This document shows, in pieces, positions 49,760 to 58,604 of a stretch of 64,000 bases of DNA; the stretch's first letter is position 1; each line of letters begins with the position of its first letter. A program made the translations under genes and the position numbers. Source of the DNA: Acidisoma cellulosilyticum (GTDB lineage Bacteria > Pseudomonadota > Alphaproteobacteria > Acetobacterales > Acetobacteraceae). The notes below the pieces were generated by a model. That model was not told the origin of the DNA, searched no databases, and was given only the letters and a program-made list of their open reading frames with translations. The stretch lies in the NCBI RefSeq assembly GCF_020621385.1, contig NZ_JAESVA010000001.1, forward strand, positions 434,001-498,000, read 5' to 3'.

Positions 49760-51236
49760 TCGCCTCGTATTCGGCGGCGAAGGAAATCAACCGCGCTTCC
49801 TTCCACAGGCGCCCCACGAACAGCAGGCCGAAACCGGCGCCGGAGGGGTAAAGCCCCGCCGGCACGGTGATTGCCGGCAATCCAGCGATATTGATCTCAG
49901 AGACCGCCGTTTCCAGGATCGGTTCAGGCGCATGGAGCAGCGGCGGCTCGGCTTGCGTTTGCGGCATGACCATCGCATCCAGCCGATGCGCGGCCATGAC
50001 CTGCTTAAAGATCTGCAGATATTGCTCGCGGATCGCGAGGAAACGCGTGAGCGGCGGCGGGTCGCGATAATTCGCGACCAGATGCCGGAAATCCTCCAAC
50101 TCCCACAGATAGCCGAGCGGGCCGGACGGATCGAAAGGATCGACGCCGGTGACGCGCTTCAGGCTCTCCAGCGAATTGATCGGGCTGTCGGGTCCGAAAC
50201 CCGCCAGGTAGCGGTCGAGGTCATAGACGACCGATTCCTCGCCGCGCGGATCATAGGGCAGCGCGCTGACGAAATGCGCGAGATCGGCAAAGCCTGACCC
50301 CGCGAAAGGATCTTCGATGAGCTCCGCGCCGAGGGCCTTCAGCCCTTCGCAGGCGGTACGGAACAAAGCGTCGCTGGCAGGCGACAGAGTCGCATGGCGC
50401 CAGCCCGGCCCATAGAGGCCAAGCCGCTTGCCCTGCAGCGCGCCGGGTCGGATGGCGGCAGCATAGCCGCCCAGCGGCCGCCGCCCGATACCGGCGACGG
50501 TCTTCGGGTCCTCCGGCGTGTAACCCGCCAGCACATCCAGCGCGATCGCGGCACCCCGCACGGTCTGCGCCACCGGCCCCACGACATCGCGCGTGCTGTT
50601 CGCCAGCGGCATGATGCCGGAATTGGGCACCAGGCCGAAGGTCGGCTTGATCCCGACCAGCCCCTGGGCTGCAGCTGGGTTCTGGATCGACCCGCCGGTC
50701 TCCTCGGCGAGGCCGATCGCGGCATAGCCGGCAGCGACGCCGGTCGCCGACCCCGTGCTGCTGCCGCCGGGCGCACGCTCGGGCGCGATCGCGTTGAGCG
50801 TCGGACCCGCCCAACTGTCATTGGCATTGGTGCCACTGGCACTCATGACCGGGACATTGGTCTTGCCGAGCAGCAGGGCGCCCGCCGCGCGCATGCGCGC
50901 CACGACCGCACTATCACGCCGCGGGATGAGATCGATCCCGCCGGCCCGGACCGAGAGTTTGGACCAGCCGCCGGTCGTCGGCAGCCCGGCCATATCCATC
51001 GTGTCCTTGACCAGGACCGGGATGCCGGCCAAGGGCCCCACGGCCTCCCCCGCCGCCCGCCTGCGATCGATCGCCCGCGCATCCTCCATCACGCCAGGAT
51101 TGGGCGTGATGATGGCGTTGAGGGTCTGATCCTCGGCCGCGATGCGGGCGAGCGACAGCTCGGCCACCGCCTCCGCCGTCACATCTCCGCGCGCCAGCGC
51201 GGCGCCAAGCGTTCTCACGGTCCAAGGCGGGGTCAT
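49752..51236 (-). CDS. Amidase (amidase signature family)
   Basis: A 494-residue hydrolase with the Ser-cisSer-Lys triad. The lysine is in PVLVKDTMD near residue 77, the Gly/Ser-rich signature is APGGSSTGSATGVAAGYAAI, and the nucleophile serine is in EETGGSIQNPAAAQG. The remainder shows the typical long helical insert region. It could hydrolyse aliphatic amides, ureides or acylated peptides; it is not GatA, given the family context. Translation overlaps the upstream permease gene by four bases (ATGA), so it belongs to the importer operon and probably acts on the imported compound. Confidence 0.92.
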   Translation of the reverse strand: MTPPWTVRTLGAALARGDVTAEAVAELSLARIAAEDQTLNAIITPNPGVMEDARAIDRRRAAGEAVGPLAGIPVLVKDTMDMAGLPTTGGWSKLSVRAGGIDLIPRRDSAVVARMRAAGALLLGKTNVPVMSASGTNANDSWAGPTLNAIAPERAPGGSSTGSATGVAAGYAAIGLAEETGGSIQNPAAAQGLVGIKPTFGLVPNSGIMPLANSTRDVVGPVAQTVRGAAIALDVLAGYTPEDPKTVAGIGRRPLGGYAAAIRPGALQGKRLGLYGPGWRHATLSPASDALFRTACEGLKALGAELIEDPFAGSGFADLAHFVSALPYDPRGEESVVYDLDRYLAGFGPDSPINSLESLKRVTGVDPFDPSGPLGYLWELEDFRHLVANYRDPPPLTRFLAIREQYLQIFKQVMAAHRLDAMVMPQTQAEPPLLHAPEPILETAVSEINIAGLPAITVPAGLYPSGAGFGLLFVGRLWKEARLISFAAEYEAIT

Positions 51237-52045
51237 GCACGTCTCCGTCGTCTTAAATCCATGGCGTCGCGCAAGCCGTCGCCCAGCATGTTGAGGCCAA
51301 GGACCGCGACTGCAATCGCCATGCCCGGAAATAACGTCAAAAATGGCGCGGTGTAGATATAGGTCTGCCCCTCGTTCAGCATACGACCCCAGCTGGGCGC
51401 GGGCGGCTGCGCGCCGAGGCCGACGAAGGACAGCCCGGCCTCGGCCAGAATGGCGAGCGAGAGCTGGATGGTGATCTGCACGGTCAGCACGCTGAGGATA
51501 TTCGGCAGGATATGGACGCGGGTCACCGCGCCGCGACCACGGCCAAGGGCGCGGGCGGCACGGGCATAATCCTGCACCCAGATGACGCCGGCGGCGGTGC
51601 GGGTAACGCGCGCAAGCACCGGCGCGGTGAACACGCCGATCGCGATCATCACCGTATAGGCTCCCGGTCCACGCAAAGCCGTGATCATCACCGCCGTCAG
51701 CAGCGCCGGAAAAGCGAAAGTGAGGTCGGCGCCGCGCATCAGCAGCTCTTCCGTCCAGCCGCCGCGGGCGGCGGCCAGCAGCCCGGCCGGAATGCCGAGC
51801 GCCGCGCCGATGGCGACAGCGGCAAGCGAGACGATGATGGAGTTTTCGGCCCCCGCCATGATCATCGACAGCGTGTCCCGCCCGAACGCATCCGTGCCGA
51901 AGGGGTGCAGGCCCGAGGGCGCGGCCAGGCGATGCAGGATATCGATCGCGGTCGGCGCATAGGGTGTCCAGACCAGCGCCACCAGTGCGGTCAGAATAAC
52001 AAGCACGGTAAGACCACCGCCGAGGAGAATGCGCAGATTGGTCAA
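51233..52045 (-). CDS. ABC transporter permease, DppC/OppC-like
   Basis: A 270-residue inner-membrane permease with about six helices. The N-terminal RILLGGGLTVLVILTALVALVW helix is followed by the periplasmic HPFGTDAFGRDTLSMIMAGAENS motif that marks the DppC/OppC group. The EAA loop is RAARALGRGRGAVTRVHILPN, the contact for the ATPases. It starts with TTG overlapping the stop of the partner permease (TTGA). No ATP-binding subunits are encoded in the cluster. Confidence 0.92.
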   Translation of the reverse strand: MTNLRILLGGGLTVLVILTALVALVWTPYAPTAIDILHRLAAPSGLHPFGTDAFGRDTLSMIMAGAENSIIVSLAAVAIGAALGIPAGLLAAARGGWTEELLMRGADLTFAFPALLTAVMITALRGPGAYTVMIAIGVFTAPVLARVTRTAAGVIWVQDYARAARALGRGRGAVTRVHILPNILSVLTVQITIQLSLAILAEAGLSFVGLGAQPPAPSWGRMLNEGQTYIYTAPFLTLFPGMAIAVAVLGLNMLGDGLRDAMDLRRRRRA

Positions 52046-52989
52046 GACCGGACCTTTGCCAATCTGGGGTCGATCACGGCGTTGAGCACATCGACCAGGA
52101 AATTGATCAGGATGACGAGGCCGGCGAAGAGAAGAACAAGGTCCTGCACCAGCACCAGATCACGCTGGCCGATGGCCTGGAACAGCAGCGAGCCGAGCCC
52201 AGGCAACGTGAACACGTTTTCGATGATGATTGTTCCAGCCAGCAGAAATGAGAATTGCAGACCCATCAGCGTGGTAACCGGGATCAGAGCATTGGGCACC
52301 GCATGCAGCCACAGGATAGCGCCTTCGCGCAGACCCTTGGCGCGCGCGGTGCGCAGATAATCCCGTAGCCCCACATCCAGCACAGCGCCGCGCGTGACGC
52401 GCGCCAGGATCGCTGCCTGCGGCACGGCGAGTGCGACGGTCGGCAGCACCAGCGCCTTCAGTGCCGCACCGGTGCCGTGCCACCAGCCGGGGAAGCCGCC
52501 CGCCGGAAACCACGTGACATGGACGGCGAAGATCAGAATGAGCAGCAAGGCGAGCCAGAAGTCCGGCACGGCGACGCCGATCTGGGTCGCCGCCATGATG
52601 CTGCCATCGACCGCCCCACGGCGGGAGGCCGCAAAAACGCCGATGGGAATGGCAAGCAGGGTCGCGAGAAGCATCGCGCCAATCGCGAGCGGGACAGTCA
52701 CGGCGATGCGTTGCAGGATCAGCGTCGCGATCGATATGTCATAGGCCGTGCTGCGGCCGAAATGCCCGGTCAGCACGCCGCCGATCCAATGCAGGTAGCG
52801 CAGCCAGACCGGCAGATCGAGGCCGAGCTGGTGGCGCAGCGCCTTCAGCGTATCGGCCTGCGCATCCGGCCCCAGGATCACCAGCGCCGGATCGCCGGGC
52901 AGGATCTGCAGGACGACGAAGACGACGATGGAGGCGAAGAACAGTGCGGCGATCAGGGTGCCCAGCCGCCGCAGCAGAAAACCGCTCAC
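52042..52989 (-). CDS. ABC transporter permease, DppB/OppB-like
   Basis: A 315-residue inner-membrane permease. The N-terminus has RRLGTLIAALFFASIVVFVVLQILPGDPA, a family signature; the EAA loop is YLRTARAKGLREGAILWLHAVPNALIPV. The start is GTG, overlapping the stop of the binding-protein gene by four bases (GTGA). With the partner permease it forms the membrane part of an oligopeptide/nickel-type importer. Confidence 0.92.
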   Translation of the reverse strand: MSGFLLRRLGTLIAALFFASIVVFVVLQILPGDPALVILGPDAQADTLKALRHQLGLDLPVWLRYLHWIGGVLTGHFGRSTAYDISIATLILQRIAVTVPLAIGAMLLATLLAIPIGVFAASRRGAVDGSIMAATQIGVAVPDFWLALLLILIFAVHVTWFPAGGFPGWWHGTGAALKALVLPTVALAVPQAAILARVTRGAVLDVGLRDYLRTARAKGLREGAILWLHAVPNALIPVTTLMGLQFSFLLAGTIIIENVFTLPGLGSLLFQAIGQRDLVLVQDLVLLFAGLVILINFLVDVLNAVIDPRLAKVRS

Positions 52990-54482
52990 TGCGCCCAGTA
53001 CACCTGTGTCACGTCATCCGCCGGCATCGGATCGTTCGACCACATGCCTTTCAATTTCGCGTTCCAGATACCGATCTTGGGCAGGGCGAACAGGAATATA
53101 TTCGGCTCATCCGCTGAAAGTTGACGTTGCAACTTCTCTACCAAAGCGGCCTGCTGCGTCGGATCCGTCGCTGCGATATATTGCGCGTAAAGCGCCTTAT
53201 AGGCCGGGCTGTCGTAATTGAAGTAGTAATGCGGGCGGGCATAGATATCGAGATCGCGGGATTCGACATGCGCGATCACCGTTGCGTCGAAATCCGACTG
53301 GCTGAAAACCTGGCTCAGCCATTTCGCCCATTCGACGGATTCGAGTTTCACGTTGATGCCAACTTGCGAAAGATAGGCGGCAACCAACTGGCCGCTGCGC
53401 TGCGCGTAGCTCGGCGGCGGCATGGTGATGGTGAAGCTCATCCCTGGCTTGACGCCGGCTTCCTGCAGCAATTGCTTCGCCTTGGCGGGGTCGTAGGGAT
53501 AAGCGCCGGACAGATCGACATAGTTCGGATCGCTCGGCGTGTAATGCGAGCCGATGACCTTGCCGTAACCGGAATAGGCGGCCTCGATGATCGCATTGCG
53601 GTCGATGGCATAGGCCAGCGCCTGCCGAAAACGGATGTCATTGAAAGGCTTGCGCGCATCGTTCAGCGCCAGGATGACCTTGCCTTCCGTGGTCCCGATA
53701 TCGACGGTGAAACGCGGATCATGCTGGAATTTCACCACTGTCTCGGGCGCCGGAAAATCCGGATAGGCGTCGAGCGCGCCCGAGAGCAGAGCGGCCGTCG
53801 CCGCTGCCGGATCGGGGATGATGCGGAATGTCACGGCAGCGAGCTTGGGCGCTGGTCCCCAATAATGCGGGTTGCGAATCAGCTCGATCCGGTCGCCCGG
53901 CACCCAGCGGCTGAATTCAAACGGACCAGTGCCGACGGGATGCGTCTTGTTGGCGGCAGCCGATTTGGGCGCCACCATCACCGCGTCGCCCCAGGCCATA
54001 TTGTAGAGAAAGGTCGAGGTCGGCTGCTTCAGCGTGATGACGGCCTGCAGCGGGCTCGGGCAATCGACCTTGGCGATCGGCGCGAATAATTGCTTCTGCG
54101 CATTGATGCTATCGGCCGCCATAGCGCGGCCATAGCTGAACTGGACGATGGAACAATCGAATTGCGTACCGTCCTGAAAGGTGACGCCGTTTTGCAGATC
54201 GAATGTATAGGTCAGCCCGTCGGGCGAGACGGTCCAGGACTTGGCCAGGCTGGGCACGACCTTGCCCGCCTCATCGATGCGCGTCAGGCCCTGAAAGATA
54301 TTGTCATAGGTCACGTCACGAATGGCGCCGGCGGCACCAGCCGTCGGGTCCAGGCCCGGCGGCTCCAGCGCAATGCCGATCGTCAGGCTGTCGGGCGGTG
54401 CCGCCAGGGCCGGCACGGAGGCAAGACAGGTGCAAAGCCCCGCGAGCAGGGTTGAGGAACGCCAGAGGCTGGAAGTCTTCAA
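52986..54482 (-). CDS. ABC transporter periplasmic binding protein (SBP_bac_5, peptide/nickel type)
   Basis: A 498-residue family 5 solute-binding protein. From the TTG at 54482 it has a signal peptide (SSLWRSSTLLAGLCTCLASV, cleaved after ALA), then TIGIALEPPGLDPTAGAAGA, the usual start of the mature domain, and VTYDNIFQGLTRIDEAGKVV. The TTG has AAGGA seven bases upstream. A GTG at 54572 would give a longer N-terminus that translates a 20-bp palindrome and is rejected. Ligands of the class are peptides, amines or nickel-metallophores; a peptide or amide is likely here because an amidase is in the operon. Confidence 0.9.
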   Translation of the reverse strand: MKTSSLWRSSTLLAGLCTCLASVPALAAPPDSLTIGIALEPPGLDPTAGAAGAIRDVTYDNIFQGLTRIDEAGKVVPSLAKSWTVSPDGLTYTFDLQNGVTFQDGTQFDCSIVQFSYGRAMAADSINAQKQLFAPIAKVDCPSPLQAVITLKQPTSTFLYNMAWGDAVMVAPKSAAANKTHPVGTGPFEFSRWVPGDRIELIRNPHYWGPAPKLAAVTFRIIPDPAAATAALLSGALDAYPDFPAPETVVKFQHDPRFTVDIGTTEGKVILALNDARKPFNDIRFRQALAYAIDRNAIIEAAYSGYGKVIGSHYTPSDPNYVDLSGAYPYDPAKAKQLLQEAGVKPGMSFTITMPPPSYAQRSGQLVAAYLSQVGINVKLESVEWAKWLSQVFSQSDFDATVIAHVESRDLDIYARPHYYFNYDSPAYKALYAQYIAATDPTQQAALVEKLQRQLSADEPNIFLFALPKIGIWNAKLKGMWSNDPMPADDVTQVYWAQ

Positions 54483-54523
54483 CGGCCTGTCCTTCAGAGG
54501 TCTATGATGCGGCGCACACAGAA

Positions 54524-54566
54524 GATCATCGCCGCACGCCCTTGCCAAGGGCGTGCGGCGATGATC
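54524..54566. repeat. Perfect 20-bp inverted repeat between glcB and the importer operon
   Basis: Twenty bases (54524-54543, core CGCCGCACGCCCTT) pair perfectly with 54547-54566 around a 3-base loop. It lies 40 bases after the glcB stop on the minus strand and 42 bases before the binding-protein start. No T run follows, so it may be a very stable RNA end, an attenuator or an interspersed palindrome. Confidence 0.65.
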
Positions 54567-54605
54567 GTTCACCTGAAGCCGGCTGAGCCGCCCCTTCCGG
54601 CCGCG

Positions 54606-56753
54606 TCACCCCGCTTTGGCGACGCGACGCCATTCATGCAGGATGAACTCGGTATAGCCGTTCGGCTGGGTCCGCCCTTTGAAGACGAGGTCCGAGGCCG
54701 CCTTGAAGGCCGGGCCGTCGAACCCCGGCGCCATCGGTCTATAGAGTGCGTCACCGGCATTCTGACCATCGACGACGACAGCCATCCGGCGCAAAGCGGC
54801 TTCGACCTCAGGCAAGGTCACCACGCCATGATGCAGCCAATTCGCCAAATGCTGGCTGCTGATACGCAATGTCGCGCGGTCTTCCATCAGCCCGACGTCA
54901 TGAATATCCGGCACTTTGGAACAGCCGACCCCTTGATCGACCCAGCGCACGACATAGCCCAGAATACCCTGGACGTTATTGTCGATCTCCTGCCGGATTT
55001 CCTCCGGCGACCAATTGGTGCCCTCGGCCACCGGGATCGTCAGCAGCGCGCCGAGCGAGGCCTGGGGACGGCTCGCGATCTCCTCCTGCCGCTCCACGAC
55101 ATCGACCGCATGATAATGCAACGCATGCAGCGTCGCGGCCGTCGGTGACGGAACCCAGGCCGTATTGGCGCCGGCGCGGGGATGGCCGATCTTCTGCTCC
55201 AGCATCTCCGCCATCCGGTCAGGGGCCGCCCACATGCCCTTGCCGATCTGGGCATGACCGCGCAGCCCGGCAGCGAGCCCGATATCAACATTGCGATCCT
55301 CATAGGCCTTGATCCAGACGGTGCCCTTCATCGCGCTTTTGCGCACCATGGCACCCGCCTCGATGGAGGTATGGATCTCATCGCCCGTGCGATCCAGAAA
55401 GCCGGTATTGATGAAAAACACACGGGTTTTGGCCGCTTCGATACAGGCACCGAGATTGGCCGAGGTCCGCCGCTCCTCATCCATGATGCCCATCTTGAGC
55501 GTATCGGGCGCAAGACCCAGCAAACTCTCGATCCGGTCGAAGACAGTATTCGCGAAAGCGACTTCTTCCGGCCCGTGCATCTTGGGCTTGACGATATAGA
55601 CCGAACCCGCGCGGCTGTTGCGGATGCTGCCCGTCGACTGCAGATCATGCAGCGCGATCAGCGACGTCACCACGCCGTCAAGCAGATTTTCCGGAATCTC
55701 TTGTCCATCCTGCGTGAGCACTGCGTCCGTAAACATGTGATGGCCGACATTGCGCACCAGCATGAGGCTGCGGCCGGACAGCCAAAGCGTGCTGCCGTCC
55801 GGCGCCGTAAAGCGGCGGTCCTCTTCCAGCTTGCGCTCGATCCTGCGGTCGCCCTTGGTGAGCGTGGCGGACAGCGTCCCCTGCATGAGGCCGAGCCAAT
55901 TGGCGTAGACGGAAATCTTATCCTCGGTATCGACCGCCGCGACGCTGTCCTCGCAATCCATGATCACGCTCAGTGCCGCTTCCAGCACGATATCGGCGAC
56001 ACCGGCCGGGTCATCCTTCCCAATCGGATGCGCGCGGTTCAGCAACAATTCCACATGCAGCCCGTTATGACGCAGCAGCACGGCCTCCGGCGCCTCCGGC
56101 TTGCCGCGATAGCCCACGAAAGCGGTCGCATCTTGTAACGGCCCGATGCCGGTCGCGACCAATGCGCCAGATTCCACGGTATAACCCTGGGCATCCGCAT
56201 GACTGCCGCCGGCCAGCGGCGCGATTTGATCCAGCCAATCCTTGGCGTAAGCCACCACACGCTGCGCGCGGACAGGGTTGAGGCCGCGCCCACGCTCCGC
56301 CCCATTATCCTCGGCAATCGCATCCGTGCCGTAGAGCGCGTCATAAAGACTGCCCCAGCGGGCATTGGCGGCATTCAACGCGTAACGGGCATTGGTGATG
56401 GGGACGACAAGCTGCGGGCCGGCCAGCGTCGCGATTTCGGGGTCGACCGAGGCGGTCGTCACCGTAAAGGGCGCCGGCTCCGGATGCAGATAGCCGATAT
56501 CGTTCAGGAAGCCGCGATAGGCGGCGGCATCGACCGCGCCCTTGTTATGCTGATGCCAGGCATCGATCTCGGCCTGCAGACTGTCACGCCTGGCCAGAAG
56601 CGCGCGGTTTTCGGGCGCCAGATCATGCACGAGCGCGGAAAAGCCCGCCCAGAAAGCGGCCACGTCCAGCCCCGTGCCCGGCAGCGCCTGGTTTTGGATG
56701 AAATCATGGAGCGGCCTCGCGACCTGCAGCCCATTCGCGTCAACACGATCCAT
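54606..56753 (-). CDS. glcB: Malate synthase G
   Basis: Condenses glyoxylate and acetyl-CoA to malate in the glyoxylate shunt or glycolate use. It has 715 residues, the length of isoform G. Recognisable parts are [36 protein letters not shown] with the metal-binding carboxylates, the [20 protein letters not shown] segment, [21 protein letters not shown], and [13 protein letters not shown] with the catalytic region. No isocitrate lyase gene is in the window. It starts 27 bases after hldE ends, so it may be co-transcribed, and a long palindrome follows it. Confidence 0.96.
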   Translation of the reverse strand: MDRVDANGLQVARPLHDFIQNQALPGTGLDVAAFWAGFSALVHDLAPENRALLARRDSLQAEIDAWHQHNKGAVDAAAYRGFLNDIGYLHPEPAPFTVTTASVDPEIATLAGPQLVVPITNARYALNAANARWGSLYDALYGTDAIAEDNGAERGRGLNPVRAQRVVAYAKDWLDQIAPLAGGSHADAQGYTVESGALVATGIGPLQDATAFVGYRGKPEAPEAVLLRHNGLHVELLLNRAHPIGKDDPAGVADIVLEAALSVIMDCEDSVAAVDTEDKISVYANWLGLMQGTLSATLTKGDRRIERKLEEDRRFTAPDGSTLWLSGRSLMLVRNVGHHMFTDAVLTQDGQEIPENLLDGVVTSLIALHDLQSTGSIRNSRAGSVYIVKPKMHGPEEVAFANTVFDRIESLLGLAPDTLKMGIMDEERRTSANLGACIEAAKTRVFFINTGFLDRTGDEIHTSIEAGAMVRKSAMKGTVWIKAYEDRNVDIGLAAGLRGHAQIGKGMWAAPDRMAEMLEQKIGHPRAGANTAWVPSPTAATLHALHYHAVDVVERQEEIASRPQASLGALLTIPVAEGTNWSPEEIRQEIDNNVQGILGYVVRWVDQGVGCSKVPDIHDVGLMEDRATLRISSQHLANWLHHGVVTLPEVEAALRRMAVVVDGQNAGDALYRPMAPGFDGPAFKAASDLVFKGRTQPNGYTEFILHEWRRVAKAG

Positions 56754-56780
56754 TATGGCGATCCCTGTAGATGAGGCGCT

Positions 56781-58280
56781 TCAGATTTCGGTGTCCGAGG
56801 CTACTCTGCCATTGCCCCGCGCGGAAGCCGGCAGAAGCTCCGCTCGCAGCACTGTGCCTCCCCAGGCACCCAACCTGTCGGCGCCGATGATATCGGCCTC
56901 GGCGTGGCTTGAGCCCTTGACCAGAAGATCCGGCTTAAGCGCCAGAATCATCGCCAGCGGGCTCTCCTCCTCCAGCACGCAGACGAGATCGACCGCCGGC
57001 TGAGCGGCCAGCGCCATCGCGCGGTCGGCTGCACGGCGGGCAGGACGGCCGAGCGACCGCTTGGGCAAAGGCGGTTCGTCACCGTCGATCGCGACGATCA
57101 GCCGGTCGCAGGCGCCGCGCGCCTGTTCCAGCAGATGGGCATGACCTTGATGCATCCGGTCGAACTTGCCATGCGTGAATCCCACCCGCCAGCCACGCCG
57201 GCGCCAGCGCTCAGCCTGTTCGATGGCCGCCGCGGGCGTCACGATTTTGGTGTGGTCGCCGGTCTCGGGCGAGAGCCGCGCCTCGATATCGGGCAAGCGC
57301 GCGACCGCCGTGCCGACCTTGCCGACGACGATACCGGCCGCGACATTGGCAAGACGGGCGGCAATGGGCAGCGGCAGGCGCGCGCCCATGCCGGCGGCCA
57401 GAACGGCCGCGACGGTATCGCCGGCACCAGCGACGTCGTGCACGTCCAGCGCCTCGGCCGGGAAATGCCAGACCTCATCCGGCGTCACTAAGCTCATGCC
57501 GTGTTCCGACCGGGTGACGAGCACCGCGCCGATGGCAAAGCGCGCCAGCAGCGCCCGACCGGCGAGCATGATCTGTTCGTCGCTTTCGGCTGGCATACCG
57601 GTGACGGTGGCCAGTTCCCGCCGATTGGGCATGATGACGTCCGCGCCGCGATAGGCTTCGTAACCCTCGCCCCTGGGATCGACGATGATGGGCCTTCCGG
57701 CCTGCTTGGCAGCGGCAATGAGTTTCGCCGGCATGTCACCGGCCAGCACGCCCTTGTTGTAATCGGACAGCAGGGTGACGCTGGTGGCCGCCATGGCGTC
57801 GGTCGCGATCCGCAGCAGCCGCTCGGCGATCTTGTGATGCAGCGGCACCGGATCTTCCGTGTCGACCCGCAGCAGGTGCTGGCCTTGGGCCAGAAAGCGC
57901 GTCTTGACGGTAGTGACGCGCCGGCCCTGGACCAGCAGCCAGGGCTCTACCCCATTCTGCCGGCCGATCAGCGCCGTAAGGTCCGACCCTGCCATATCGT
58001 CACCCACGATCGAGACGAAGGCCGCGGCCCCGCCGAGGGCCGTGATATTGCGCACGACATTGGCAGCACCCCCGGGCAGGGAAAGTTCCCGCTGGACGCA
58101 AAGGACCGGGACCGGCGCCTCTAGGCTGATGCGCGTCGCCTCGCCATAGAAATACCGGTCGAGCATGGCATCGCCCACCACGAGCACGGACGCCCGGGCG
58201 AGTGCGCGCGCTGCCTCCAGCAGATCACGAGGCTTATCGCTTTGGAAGGATGGAGGGTTACCCGAAACATCGTTCATCAT
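56781..58280 (-). CDS. hldE: Bifunctional heptose 7-phosphate kinase / heptose 1-phosphate adenylyltransferase
   Basis: Makes ADP-heptose for the lipopolysaccharide core. It has 499 residues. The N-terminal ribokinase-type domain (about 20-330) has VVGDAMLDRYFYGEATRIS, SLPGGAANVVRNITALGG, and VHDVAGAGDTVAAVLAAG with the catalytic aspartate. The C-terminal nucleotidyltransferase domain (about 345-499) has VGFTHGKFDRMHQGHAHLL, where the family usually has NGCFD..H.GH; the Gly-Lys-Phe-Asp variant is mild. The ATG at 58280 is preceded by AAGGAGG; a frame to 58376 adds an unsupported extension. Divergent from the tRNA gene. Confidence 0.96.
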   Translation of the reverse strand: MMNDVSGNPPSFQSDKPRDLLEAARALARASVLVVGDAMLDRYFYGEATRISLEAPVPVLCVQRELSLPGGAANVVRNITALGGAAAFVSIVGDDMAGSDLTALIGRQNGVEPWLLVQGRRVTTVKTRFLAQGQHLLRVDTEDPVPLHHKIAERLLRIATDAMAATSVTLLSDYNKGVLAGDMPAKLIAAAKQAGRPIIVDPRGEGYEAYRGADVIMPNRRELATVTGMPAESDEQIMLAGRALLARFAIGAVLVTRSEHGMSLVTPDEVWHFPAEALDVHDVAGAGDTVAAVLAAGMGARLPLPIAARLANVAAGIVVGKVGTAVARLPDIEARLSPETGDHTKIVTPAAAIEQAERWRRRGWRVGFTHGKFDRMHQGHAHLLEQARGACDRLIVAIDGDEPPLPKRSLGRPARRAADRAMALAAQPAVDLVCVLEEESPLAMILALKPDLLVKGSSHAEADIIGADRLGAWGGTVLRAELLPASARGNGRVASDTEI

Positions 58281-58466
58281 TCTGCAATAGCGCCCCTCCT
58301 TCCCGCCCGGTAGTGCAGAAAAAGGGGCAGGCCCAGGAGAGTGCGACGGCCGTGCCGATGGCAGGGTTGCTGGCAAGGCGTCACCGACGCGGGGTTCACA
58401 TGAATTTCACGCATACGCGGCGGGTTGATCCGGGCGGGGGAGCATGGTAACTCGCCGCCATCCCGT

Positions 58467-58540
58467 TGGGGGATAGTTTAGCGGTAGAACTCCCGGCTCT
58501 GACCCGGGCAGCCTTGGTTCGAATCCAGGTCCCCCAGCCA
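58467..58540 (+). tRNA. tRNA-Gln (anticodon CTG)
   Basis: The 74-base cloverleaf is complete. The acceptor arms TGGGGGA and TCCCCCA pair over 7 bp; the anticodon stem is CCCGG/CCGGG around CTCTGAC, with anticodon CTG reading CAG; the T stem CTTGG/CCAGG surrounds TTCGAAT. The discriminator base is G and CCA is encoded. It lies between hldE and the GT39-like gene, and its expression is independent of both. Confidence 0.95.
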
Positions 58541-58604
58541 GCGATTTTCCTGAAAATTGCCGCCAAAGCCAGGGCAGCTCAGCCGCTGACCTCCCAGGTC
58601 GACC

